From a virus, in IMG/VR virus record IMGVR_UViG_3300047094_002208, positions 1-39,897 of that record: DNA of 39,897 nucleotides. The stretch is one strand, 5' to 3'. The notes under the pieces were generated by a model. The model was not told the DNA's origin, did no database searches, and saw only the letters and a program-made list of their open reading frames with translations. A program made the translations under genes and the position numbers. This document shows positions 19,879 through 27,559 of this stretch, piece by piece; the first letter of the stretch is position 1; each line of letters starts with the position of its first letter.

Positions 19879-21364
19879 ACTTATCGTAGTTCAATTTGTT
19901 AATTACGTACTTTTTTAAGTATTCGTATACTCCTGGTTGTTTCCAAAAGTCCGAATCTCGATTGGCATAACCGATAGTAGTTTCTCTAGTGTCTATCCAT
20001 TTTTTATTAGCTGCTTCTTCAAATGAAAGATCGTTAATTAATTGTTGTTCGCCTATTAACCAATTGCTTACTAAAGATTCAGACTTATGACAAAGCGGGT
20101 GATTAATAACGATGTCATATGCTTCCTTAAAACTTGTTCCTGTTTCGTAATTTACCCAGTCTATAATATCGTCTACATCATTATCTTCTTTTAAATTTGT
20201 ATATCCGTATTTTTCATAAGCTTCTGAAATTGCATTAGAATCTTTACCTATTAATTTATTTCTATTAAAAATATTTAAAGGAAAAAATGCCGGTGAACAA
20301 TATTTTAAATTTTCTCTAATCCATTTAATTCCACTCAAAAAGCTATCAAAAGTTTCATAAGGTAACCCGCAAATAAAAGATGTTCTACATCTATAGAAAC
20401 TTCTTTCAGAAAAATATTTTTCTATATCTAATAAACCTTGCTTGACTTTATCAGGATGCATACCTTTTTTAATTGCCTTACCGCTTTTATGATTAAATGT
20501 CTCGATTCCGTATGTATGACTTACATAACCCATGGCAATCATATCTTCCCAAGTCTCGGGATGACTTATCATTAAGTCTACTCTTGTAAAGGCAGTAATC
20601 CAAGGTTTAAATTTAATTTGTTGTTGTGTAGCTTCTGCTAGTAATTTAAGTTTTTCAGGATTCACATTAGCTGTACTATCTGCACTGAAAAAAGTAGTTA
20701 CGCCAAAATTATCATAGAGATAATTCATATTATCTACATAATTTTGTACTTCTCTAAAGTTATCTCCTTTAACTCCTAAAGGTTGATATCCGCAAAAGTC
20801 GCACATGAACTTACATCCTCTACTCCATTCAATACCTAATTGTTCTTGAGGTTGAATGAAATCTCTATCTTCATATCTTAAAGTTAGATCTTTCATAAAA
20901 ATTGAAGGATAATCATAGGTTGCTCTGACAAGTTTTCCTTTTCCAAATAATGTATATTTCAATCTTTCTGTATTAGTACCAAGTATATTTTTTATCACTT
21001 CTAGCATAGCATGTTCTCCATATCCTTCTATATAATAGTCGGCTGGCATAGATACTTGTGTAATTTTTTGACCGCCTGTGATAATTTTTACTCTAGGATA
21101 TTCTTTCTTCAACCATGTTGTAAGTTCAGAAAAATCAAGATTATGTACAGTACCCCATGTATCACTAAATCCTAAAAAAACAGTGTCTTTGTTTATTCGA
21201 GTTTTAACAATTTTAGTAATATATTCAACTGGTATTAACCCGGCATAATCGATGACTTCTACATCCCAATCTTGCTGTCTCAAAAAACTGGCAATTTTGT
21301 GAGCACCAAGATTTCGTGTTATGTATACAGTTTGTATGCTTATGATTACTGCATGATTCATCAT
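19877..21364 (-). CDS. B12-binding-type radical SAM protein
   Basis: 495 residues. The N-terminal 150 residues form a Rossmann-like cobalamin-binding-type domain (GAHKIASFLRQQDWDVEVIDY, then ITGGQK), but without the classic DxHxxG. C184-x3-C188-x2-C191 (GCKFMCDFC) is the radical SAM 4Fe-4S site, and the TIM-barrel motif YVSHTYGIETFNHKSGK follows. Related proteins are methyltransferases or cyclases. It is paralogous to the next gene. The substrate is unknown. Confidence 0.85.
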   Translation of the reverse strand: MMNHAVIISIQTVYITRNLGAHKIASFLRQQDWDVEVIDYAGLIPVEYITKIVKTRINKDTVFLGFSDTWGTVHNLDFSELTTWLKKEYPRVKIITGGQKITQVSMPADYYIEGYGEHAMLEVIKNILGTNTERLKYTLFGKGKLVRATYDYPSIFMKDLTLRYEDRDFIQPQEQLGIEWSRGCKFMCDFCGYQPLGVKGDNFREVQNYVDNMNYLYDNFGVTTFFSADSTANVNPEKLKLLAEATQQQIKFKPWITAFTRVDLMISHPETWEDMIAMGYVSHTYGIETFNHKSGKAIKKGMHPDKVKQGLLDIEKYFSERSFYRCRTSFICGLPYETFDSFLSGIKWIRENLKYCSPAFFPLNIFNRNKLIGKDSNAISEAYEKYGYTNLKEDNDVDDIIDWVNYETGTSFKEAYDIVINHPLCHKSESLVSNWLIGEQQLINDLSFEEAANKKWIDTRETTIGYANRDSDFWKQPGVYEYLKKYVINKLNYDK

Positions 21365-21370
21365 TATCCT

Positions 21371-22798
21371 TTATGCTTTTGATTTTAGTAGTAATTTATA
21401 CTCTTCAAACAATTTTTGTTCTAAATCATATAAATCGCCTGTTAAAGCAATAATATCTTTTATTTTATGATTAACAATCTGTTCTATTTTAAGTCCTGCT
21501 GTAGTATATGCACCTAAACTAAATCCAAACGGTCGTTCATGTACTTTAAATTCTCTATTAAGTTCACATGTTAATTGAAAAGCCTCTAAATAAGTATATT
21601 CACCCCATTTCCAAAAAAAAGGTTCAGAATCATCTGGCCATTCTATTTTTAAATTTTTAGCATTATCTTCCCAAGTACTTTGATAACTTTCAGATCCTTT
21701 TATCATAACTAATGGTTTCCAGGTAAAAAATCCAATTTCTGATTTTGAAAACCATTCGCCTGTTTCAAAATGATGTTCTCTAGATACACCTGGTAATCCT
21801 CCTATGAGACTACAATCAATGTGTACTTTTTGCCATTTTTCTCTTAGTTCCAATAAAAAGTCTTTGCCTCTTCTTCCACTCCAAGGTTTTAAAACTAATT
21901 TAGATGCTTCAGGATGAAAAGTTTCCATGCCTAATAATGTAGCTCTAAGACCTGACTCTTGTAAAAGATCTATAGTATGAGGATGTTTATCTAATAAATC
22001 CGGCCTATTGTATGAAATAAATTCTAATTTAAATGGCAGTTGTTGACTAACTTTGTGTAATGTTTCTAATCGTTCGTTATCTGCATTAAAAGTTTCATCT
22101 AAAAAATAATAGCTAGTTGTCCCGTATCGTTCATACATCTCTGTTAGGACATCAACCATCAAGCTACCATCTTTTTCATTTGTACCTGCTTTTTTTCCTA
22201 AATTTGGATATTTACAGAAAGGACATTTAAAAATACATCCTCTTCCCCATTCTAAAGGAACTGTTTCATTAGGTAATAAGCAATCATGATCTTTAAAAAT
22301 AAATCTATGATGATTAAAGTCAAATTTATTTCTTTTTAATCTTGTGCCTATTTTTTTGTTTGACAACTCATCTAATAAATTTAGTAACCAATCTTCTCCC
22401 CAATCAATAACACATTTAAAGTCAAAAACTTCCATACCTTGCATATCATGGTAACCTCGATGACCACCTACTGCGGTTTTAATTTTAGGAAATTCTTTTT
22501 TAATTTCTTTTAAGGCATTGTATATATTATCAGGAACACTTCTTGCATGGACGTTCATCATTAACTCAGAACGATAAGTTGACCACATATTACTGCTTGC
22601 ACCTATTAATATAGTGTCATCGTCTACGAACATCTTTGTATATTCGTATAATTCCTGAGGATCAAATAGGTGTGTAAATTCTATTACTTGGCAAGTATAG
22701 CCATTTTCTTCAATCCATCTGGCCAACAAATAGCAACCTATCGTTCTCCAAACTAAGGGTCTATAACCTAATTGATTATATAAAATAACATTTGCCAT
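21371..22798 (-). CDS. B12-binding-type radical SAM protein
   Basis: 475 residues with the same two-domain plan as its neighbour: N-terminal GCYLLARWIEENGYTCQVIE and VGGHRGYH, then C188-x3-C192-x2-C195 (GCIFKCPFCKYP) and SGLRATLLGMETFHPEASK. The two are separated by six bases and probably act on the same pathway. Its start is preceded by TATAAGTA (late-like) and no Shine-Dalgarno. The terminator of the tmRNA lies immediately upstream. Confidence 0.85.
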   Translation of the reverse strand: MANVILYNQLGYRPLVWRTIGCYLLARWIEENGYTCQVIEFTHLFDPQELYEYTKMFVDDDTILIGASSNMWSTYRSELMMNVHARSVPDNIYNALKEIKKEFPKIKTAVGGHRGYHDMQGMEVFDFKCVIDWGEDWLLNLLDELSNKKIGTRLKRNKFDFNHHRFIFKDHDCLLPNETVPLEWGRGCIFKCPFCKYPNLGKKAGTNEKDGSLMVDVLTEMYERYGTTSYYFLDETFNADNERLETLHKVSQQLPFKLEFISYNRPDLLDKHPHTIDLLQESGLRATLLGMETFHPEASKLVLKPWSGRRGKDFLLELREKWQKVHIDCSLIGGLPGVSREHHFETGEWFSKSEIGFFTWKPLVMIKGSESYQSTWEDNAKNLKIEWPDDSEPFFWKWGEYTYLEAFQLTCELNREFKVHERPFGFSLGAYTTAGLKIEQIVNHKIKDIIALTGDLYDLEQKLFEEYKLLLKSKA

Positions 22799-22812
22799 TT
22801 ACGTACTTATAG

Positions 22813-22840
22813 AAATTAAAAGGCACCGAAGTGCCTTTTA
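22813..22840 (-). terminator. Rho-independent terminator of tmRNA
   Basis: AAAAGGCAC-TTCG-GTGCCTTTT hairpin followed by AATTTCT on the minus strand. Confidence 0.85.
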
Positions 22841-23225
22841 GACTATTTTTGGTAACAAGGCATAGTTGCCCCGAAGTTCTGCTGTTTCTTAAGCAGCTAA
22901 AGCAAAAGCTTCATCGTTAGCGGCTACGCTAACTGGGCTTTGCCAGAACTTGAATGTAGATACGTTTGCATCTATAGTTTTGCTTGATTTACGGTCATCG
23001 CCTACCGTGTTGTCCATATCCTTACTCATTACCCTGTCGAAACCAAATTCAGGCCCATCAGAATAAATCACAATTTCGTTCTTTTTCTTTGTCCAAAGTT
23101 TTATCACGAGCAATATATACTGCTCCAAACACTACTAACGATAAGATAAAAATATAATATATCATAATTTATTTTGGTGGACCTGCCCGGGGTCGAACCG
23201 GGGTCCAGAATACCTTTCATTCAAC
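22841..23225 (-). ncRNA. ssrA: Circularly permuted tmRNA (two-piece ssrA)
   Basis: The acceptor piece comes first on the minus strand. It has a T-arm (CCCGG-TTCGACC-CCGGG), the 3' strand CAGGTCC, A73 and encoded CCA ending at 23175. About 118 bases later the coding piece begins at 23056 with GGGCCTG, which pairs with CAGGTCC over seven bases (one G-T), followed by the tmRNA hallmark TTTGGTTTCGACAGGG. AGGGTA can pair with GTATTCT of the acceptor piece as helix P2. The resume frame encodes AANDEAFALAA and stop (22924-22889), a classic proteolysis tag. Exact piece ends are uncertain. tmRNA rescues stalled ribosomes and tags the nascent chain. Confidence 0.9.
23058..23165 (-). CDS. 35-residue membrane peptide inside the tmRNA spacer
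   Basis: The ORF fills almost the whole interval between acceptor and coding pieces: it starts ten bases after CCA and its stop ends one base before GGGCCTG. It begins MIYYIFILSLVVFGAVYIA, a single hydrophobic helix, and ends in a charged tail (DKTLDKEKER...). There is no clear ribosome-binding site. The spacer is normally removed in processing, so expression is uncertain. Confidence 0.4.
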   Translation of the reverse strand: MIYYIFILSLVVFGAVYIARDKTLDKEKERNCDLF

Positions 23226-23366
23226 TTCATACAACAATTCTTTTAACTTTTGAACATACTTTTGACACTCACCGCATTGATGATCTACTTGCATTATACG
23301 TTCTATTAGATCTTCTTGTCTACTAAAATCGGATTCTTTTATATTGCGACAAATACAAATTATCAT
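23217..23366 (-). CDS. bfd: Bfd-type [2Fe-2S] ferredoxin
   Basis: 49 residues. Cysteines C4, C6, C31 and C34 (ICICRN and CGECQKY) reproduce the C-x-C...C-x2-C pattern of bacterioferritin-associated ferredoxin, whose cluster donates electrons to release iron from bacterioferritin. It is shorter than E. coli Bfd (64) because the C-terminal tail and part of the middle are missing. The 3' end overlaps the likely start of the tmRNA acceptor piece. It follows a small membrane-protein gene with TAAAATG spacing. Confidence 0.82.
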   Translation of the reverse strand: MIICICRNIKESDFSRQEDLIERIMQVDHQCGECQKYVQKLKELLYEVE

Positions 23367-23367
23367 T

Positions 23368-23490
23368 TTAATTTTTTTTTGATTCTTCTAACCATTCGTA
23401 GTAAATTATCAGTCCAGCTATGAATAAACATCCTGTAAGTAACACACCTAACAAAAAACCAACTAAAAAATAAAGTTGTTCTATACCCAT
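23368..23490 (-). CDS. Small single-pass membrane protein
   Basis: 40 residues: MGIEQLYF, a long hydrophobic helix (residues about 7-31, VGFLLGVLLTGCLFIAGLII), then an acidic-basic tail. A late-type box four bases upstream replaces a ribosome-binding site. It lies directly before bfd. Confidence 0.55.
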   Translation of the reverse strand: MGIEQLYFLVGFLLGVLLTGCLFIAGLIIYYEWLEESKKN

Positions 23491-23494
23491 AAAA

Positions 23495-23502
23495 TATTTA
23501 TT
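23495..23502 (-). promoter_or_regulatory. Late-type box AATAAATA
   Basis: Ends four bases before the ATG of the small membrane protein, overlapping the stop of the upstream oxygenase gene. Confidence 0.45.
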
Positions 23503-24034
23503 TTTTAATTTTTATGCTAGAAGAGATTTCATCAAAATGATTTTTGTCCCATAAAAATCTTAAAATTCTTCTTACATTATGTACTGATCGTTTTTTTACA
23601 GAATGAATTTTAGAAATGTCTAATAAGTACAGACTATTTGCTTCTGCACAAAATGAACCAATGGAGATTAATTCATGTTCGAAGTAAGTTTTAACTTGAG
23701 ATTGTTTATTAATCTGATTTTGACACAAAAATCCGCTATCATCATTTTTTGTAGTCCAAAATAATGTCTCTGCTTCACAGCCTTCAAAATAATAATTTAA
23801 GCTAGTTTTAGATTCATCTATGTGCGGACCAGCACCTTCTTTTGTAACTTCGACATAGAAATAAAAATCAGGAAGTATAGTAAAATCTAGAATTTTTGAA
23901 AATTCTGATAAAACATAGTCAACATCTTTTACAAAATAAGATGTAAAAGTATCTCCATATTGTTCTACATAATCACCCTTAATTCTGCTTACATCTAATG
24001 AAGGCATCTTAACATCAAATTTTTGAAATGGCAT
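23498..24034 (-). CDS. 2OG/Fe(II) oxygenase-like protein
   Basis: 178 residues. EGAGPHIDESKTSLNYYF provides an HxD pair and SKIHSVKKRSVHNVRRILRF the distal histidine and arginines, in the order expected of the double-stranded beta-helix dioxygenases. It resembles the genes at 3289 and 4023 in size and motif order. An exact TATAAATA late box lies 38 bases upstream. Confidence 0.6.
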   Translation of the reverse strand: MPFQKFDVKMPSLDVSRIKGDYVEQYGDTFTSYFVKDVDYVLSEFSKILDFTILPDFYFYVEVTKEGAGPHIDESKTSLNYYFEGCEAETLFWTTKNDDSGFLCQNQINKQSQVKTYFEHELISIGSFCAEANSLYLLDISKIHSVKKRSVHNVRRILRFLWDKNHFDEISSSIKIKK

Positions 24035-24072
24035 ATAACATCCTGCGGAAATAAATACAGTCTCTAGGAGTG

Positions 24073-24080
24073 TATTTATA
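24073..24080 (-). promoter_or_regulatory. Perfect late box TATAAATA
   Basis: Serves the minus-strand oxygenase gene. A plus-strand AAATAAATA at about 24048-24056 lies in the same short interval, so this is a divergent late promoter pair. Confidence 0.6.
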
Positions 24081-24239
24081 ATGCATGTTTTTGAAGATAA
24101 TATGTCTTACATTAAACCAAATAAATGCTCTTGTGGATGTCATAAACATTGCGGACATAGTTGTTTAACAGACGATTGCGATTGTAATGAATGCCTATGT
24201 CCAGATTGCAAAGATAACGAAGGGGAAATAAATGGCTAA
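24081..24239 (+). CDS. Cys-rich metallothionein-like protein
   Basis: 52 residues with ten cysteines and four histidines. The spacing is CxCxC-x3-C-x3-C (KCSCGCHKHCGHSC) and, after an acidic step, CxCxxCxCxxC (CDCNECLCPDC). The density and CxC clusters match metal-thiolate proteins; zinc, copper or cadmium binding is likely. It is not homologous to any metallothionein I can name. It may start at an internal ATG (residue 8). A plus-strand late box and an AGGAG precede it. The last codons overlap the next gene. Confidence 0.65.
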   Translation: MHVFEDNMSYIKPNKCSCGCHKHCGHSCLTDDCDCNECLCPDCKDNEGEING

Positions 24240-24372
24240 AGCAAAAGGTACCGGAGTAGCAGCTCATACTCCTATTGTAAAACTAAGCAAACAAGGCGGT
24301 AAAATTAAAACAAGCACTATGAATAAACAAGAAAAGAAAAGTTTTAAACGATACCGCGGTCAAGGTAGATAA
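24232..24372 (+). CDS. Small basic protein, function unknown
   Basis: 46 residues, very basic (MAKAKGTGVAAHTPIVKL... KRYRGQGR), with no cysteines. It overlaps the metallothionein-like gene by eight bases and ends seven bases before the desaturase gene, with an AGGGGAAAT site. Composition suggests nucleic-acid or ribosome binding. Confidence 0.6.
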   Translation: MAKAKGTGVAAHTPIVKLSKQGGKIKTSTMNKQEKKSFKRYRGQGR

Positions 24373-24379
24373 GTAACTA

Positions 24380-25093
24380 ATGTATACAATTATTGCAACA
24401 CTGGTGATGACACATATCACCATAGTCTGCGTCACTCTCTTTTTACACCGTAGTCAAGCACATAGAGGAATCGAATTTCATCCTGTGGCAAAACACTTTA
24501 TGAGATTTTGGTTATGGCTTACCACTGGCATGATAACTAAACAATGGGTAGCCGTACATCGAAAGCATCACAGATTTACCGATGGATTAGAAGATCCACA
24601 CAGCCCAAAAGTATATGGTATTTTTTATGTACTTTTTTATGGTGCATTCCTTTACAGTCAAGCTGCTAAAGATAAAGATATGATCAACTCGTATGGAGCA
24701 GGTACTCCAGACGATTGGATAGAACGTAACATTTATACTCCCCACAACTGGTTAGGGATTCTTTTGATGTTGGTCATTGACCTTGTTCTTTTTGGCCTTG
24801 CTGGTTTTATTGTGTGGGGAGTACAAATGTTATGGATTCCTCTTTGGGCTGCTGGTGTTATTAACGGCCTAGGACATTATTTTGGTTACCGTAACACCGA
24901 TACTGACGATTCAAGCACTAATATTGTTCCATGGGGAATCATAATAGGTGGCGAGGAATTACATAATAATCATCATGAAAATCCAGCTAATCCTAAACTA
25001 AGTTCTAAGTGGTGGGAATTTGATATAGGTTGGATGTGGTTTAAGATATTAGAATTCTTTAATCTTGCGTGGCGTAGGCAAGCACTCGTTTAA
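24380..25093 (+). CDS. Membrane fatty-acid desaturase (acyl-CoA delta-9 type)
   Basis: 237 residues. The three histidine boxes that bind the diiron site are present: HRSQAH (23-28), HRKHH (60-64) and HNNHH near residue 200, with the following NPANPKLSSKWWEFDIGW typical of bacterial stearoyl-type desaturases. Four hydrophobic segments surround them. It introduces a double bond into acyl chains and would raise membrane fluidity during infection. It is the last gene of a three-gene plus-strand operon and overlaps the convergent zincin gene by 35 bases. Confidence 0.9.
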   Translation: MYTIIATLVMTHITIVCVTLFLHRSQAHRGIEFHPVAKHFMRFWLWLTTGMITKQWVAVHRKHHRFTDGLEDPHSPKVYGIFYVLFYGAFLYSQAAKDKDMINSYGAGTPDDWIERNIYTPHNWLGILLMLVIDLVLFGLAGFIVWGVQMLWIPLWAAGVINGLGHYFGYRNTDTDDSSTNIVPWGIIIGGEELHNNHHENPANPKLSSKWWEFDIGWMWFKILEFFNLAWRRQALV

Positions 25094-25667
25094 CAATTCT
25101 TTCATATCCAGGATATTCTGTTAGTTTCAATTCATCTAACATATCTTTAATTTCGGGCCATAACTCTTTTATACTGGCTCCTGGATTATCTCTTTTAATA
25201 TAATCTACATTGTGCAATGCTTGTTGAACACGAGCATTTATTTCACTGGGTTTACTCCAGTAAGGTTCATCTTTATTTTTAGGCTGCTGATATCTATCTT
25301 GTGCTGCCCAGTAACTTACATGATGTTTACCTTTAAATTTCACATCGTCTAATGCGTGTCTTAATTCATGTGCTACATATTCGGCAATGCTGGCATAATC
25401 TTCATCGTGCCATTCATCAAGATTTACAACAATCATAGGTTTACTTTCGTGTTCTCTATGATATTCTGCTACTGTATCTTTTTCTAGGTAATCAAATGTA
25501 ATTCCTAATTTACTTAAAGGAGTATCTTTAATACCTGTCATTTTTCCAATAGATTGAACAGGATATTCTGCTGGTTCATTTTGATACATCCATTTGGCCA
25601 CAGCATTGGCCAAACGATTGATCATTGAACTGTCTTCTACAGTTTCTTTAATTTCACTGAATCTCAT
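25059..25667 (-). CDS. Zincin-type metallopeptidase-like phage protein
   Basis: 202 residues. The VAHELRHALDD segment supplies a HExxH zinc motif, preceded by the beta-strand MIVVNLDEWHDE. The C-terminal third is helical. The substrate is unknown. The ATG lies four bases after an AATAAATA late box with no ribosome-binding site. Confidence 0.65.
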   Translation of the reverse strand: MRFSEIKETVEDSSMINRLANAVAKWMYQNEPAEYPVQSIGKMTGIKDTPLSKLGITFDYLEKDTVAEYHREHESKPMIVVNLDEWHDEDYASIAEYVAHELRHALDDVKFKGKHHVSYWAAQDRYQQPKNKDEPYWSKPSEINARVQQALHNVDYIKRDNPGASIKELWPEIKDMLDELKLTEYPGYERIVKRVLAYATQD

Positions 25668-25671
25668 TCAG

Positions 25672-25679
25672 TATTTATT
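25672..25679 (-). promoter_or_regulatory. Late-type box AATAAATA
   Basis: Four bases before the ATG of the zincin gene. Confidence 0.5.
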
Positions 25680-25760
25680 TTATCTTTGCGGTGTTCTGTG
25701 TGGCTCTGGGGGTGAGGGTGGTACTGGGTATTTTTTAGGTCTATGTGCGAACCATGTCAT
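25680..25760 (-). CDS. Possible 26-residue proline-rich peptide
   Basis: Starts MTWFAHRPKKYP and continues PVPPSPPEPHR. A GGAGTGAAAT site precedes it. Nothing else occupies 25680-25770. Confidence 0.35.
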   Translation of the reverse strand: MTWFAHRPKKYPVPPSPPEPHRTPQR

Positions 25761-25770
25761 ATTTCACTCC

Positions 25771-25797
25771 AAAAAAAAGCCTGGAATTTCCAGGCTT
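25771..25797 (-). terminator. Rho-independent terminator
   Basis: AGCCTGG/CCAGGCT hairpin with eight following T on the minus strand, overlapping the stop of the small periplasmic protein gene. Confidence 0.85.
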
Positions 25798-26137
25798 ACT
25801 TATAAATTATTCTTGTTCCTTTCACAGAGTCCTGTTTAAGCGGACTATCATCTGGAATGTGTATAGCTTTACCTACGCCGACCATACAATATTCGTCTGT
25901 TCGTAAATCATGTAAAATCCAGCTTGAAGTTTGTGTTTCTAAATTTACATAAAGTATGTTTACAGTTAGTTCGTTAGGAGCTTGTGTAGCTATAACCATT
26001 TTTTCACCGTATCTTTCTATGGTCGCTTCAAGATCTTCAAAACTTGCACACACGAACTTAACTTGTTTTGATCGAGGTTCAGCTGTAGCTGCCACGGCTG
26101 TAGTGGCCAGTAAGATGGCAGCTAGTAGTGTTTTCAT
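25796..26137 (-). CDS. Small secreted (periplasmic) protein
   Basis: 113 residues with a clear signal peptide (MKTLLAAILLATTAVAATA) and a beta-rich mature part with two cysteines (VCASFED and EYCMVGV). No family recognised. A GTAAATAA late-like box lies just upstream of the ATG. Confidence 0.65.
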   Translation of the reverse strand: MKTLLAAILLATTAVAATAEPRSKQVKFVCASFEDLEATIERYGEKMVIATQAPNELTVNILYVNLETQTSSWILHDLRTDEYCMVGVGKAIHIPDDSPLKQDSVKGTRIIYK

Positions 26138-26145
26138 AATTTTAT

Positions 26146-27549
26146 TTACTTAGATTTCTTAAATCTATTATATGCTGCTAATTCCTTTAGCAACGACCCA
26201 GGCTCAATTATATGATTAGCATAATTTCCTCTTGCCCTGTATCTAATCTCAACTAATTTTCCAGCTTTACCAGGAGTATTTTTATCATAAAAAATTATTC
26301 TAGGCATAGAGCCTTCCTGAATTTTGGATGAAACTCCTGCAGAATAATCAATAGCTACATCTATATTATTTTTAGCAAAAACTTGTTTTAACCCTTTGTA
26401 GTTTAACAATCTATAGTCACCGCCAGGGCTTTGTTCGATTACTTGTATTTCAGGGTCATTTGCTGTGGCATGATAGTCTGTTAATTTTGCAACTCGTTGT
26501 GCTAAGGACACATCATTTTTTTCTCCCTTAGCAATTCTAGATAACTGATTAGCAGCTTCTTTATATGCAACTTCCATTGCACCTGCAAATTGATTATGTA
26601 TGCCTGATGTCAATGCTGCTTTTAAAATTTTAGCTTTCTTTAAAGATAAATCTACACCTAAAGGATCAAATAATTTTTCTAAATTAACATATACTTCTTC
26701 GTGTGTTTTACCTCTTGCTTGTTGACCAATTAGACTGTCAGATAATTTAACACTTAACTTTACTTGTGCTAATTTTTTAGTTGGACGACCTTCTTTGTCA
26801 AGAACATTTATCAGCACATCGACCTTGCCGCCTTCTTTACCTGCTAATCTAATAGTAACGTTATCTGGTCTATTATTTTTGTACAAAGTGTCTGCATATT
26901 TTTGTGAAAGATCTGCATTCACATAGTTACACCAACTCTGGACTTTTTCTTTAAACATCGACTGATATTTTGGATTCGTTAAAACTTCTTGAATATCTGT
27001 TGCTAGAGTAATAACAAGGCTTATAGAATCTGAAACTTTATTATCAATGTCTTTTACGTTGTCTACTAAAGAATCTGATCCTTGTGGTTTAATTCTACCT
27101 ACAATATTCCAGACATCCTCTGAAGTAATTTCTGCTGTAAGGTCACCGCCTCTTGAAATTAATTTGGCATACATGGCTACACCAAGTAGTGCTTCTGCTA
27201 CTAATCCAGCAGTTCTTGTTTGAAGAGCAGGAATAGCATCTGTTGAACCTTTAAGTCCAGGACTTTTAAATATATGACTTATTTTTGCCTGTGTTCCATT
27301 GGTAAAAGTTAAAACAGTATTTGCTATTTGCAGAGCATATTGCCCTTTGTCTGTTGCAGTATAAACTCCATCAATTAGTGATTTAACTGCATTTTTAGAT
27401 TCTAAATCTAATTCTAAACCTTGTGCTTTTTCACCCGAAGTACCTAAACTTATGTTGCCGGATAAAAGTCCTTGAAGATATGTTGGCCAACTAGTGAAAG
27501 TTGTGCCGCTAGATAGGGTAGCTTCTACTAAGAATTCATTTGCTCGCAT
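26146..27549 (-). CDS. Large soluble phage protein, function unknown
   Basis: 467 residues, starting MRANEFLVEATLSSG, a type of N-terminus I associate with marine T4-type phages. It has no signal or membrane segment. It is helix-rich with a beta-rich C-terminus (RIIFYDKNTPGKAGKLVEIRYRARG). A CTAAATA box lies seven bases upstream. A structural role or an inhibitor-type role are both possible; I recognise no domain. Confidence 0.6.
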   Translation of the reverse strand: MRANEFLVEATLSSGTTFTSWPTYLQGLLSGNISLGTSGEKAQGLELDLESKNAVKSLIDGVYTATDKGQYALQIANTVLTFTNGTQAKISHIFKSPGLKGSTDAIPALQTRTAGLVAEALLGVAMYAKLISRGGDLTAEITSEDVWNIVGRIKPQGSDSLVDNVKDIDNKVSDSISLVITLATDIQEVLTNPKYQSMFKEKVQSWCNYVNADLSQKYADTLYKNNRPDNVTIRLAGKEGGKVDVLINVLDKEGRPTKKLAQVKLSVKLSDSLIGQQARGKTHEEVYVNLEKLFDPLGVDLSLKKAKILKAALTSGIHNQFAGAMEVAYKEAANQLSRIAKGEKNDVSLAQRVAKLTDYHATANDPEIQVIEQSPGGDYRLLNYKGLKQVFAKNNIDVAIDYSAGVSSKIQEGSMPRIIFYDKNTPGKAGKLVEIRYRARGNYANHIIEPGSLLKELAAYNRFKKSK

Positions 27550-27559
27550 AGTCTAATAT

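Noticed and set aside
22889-23128. 79-codon ORF ending ANDEAFALAA
   Set aside because: Only the last dozen codons are translated, as the tmRNA tag; the rest runs through tmRNA structure and spacer.
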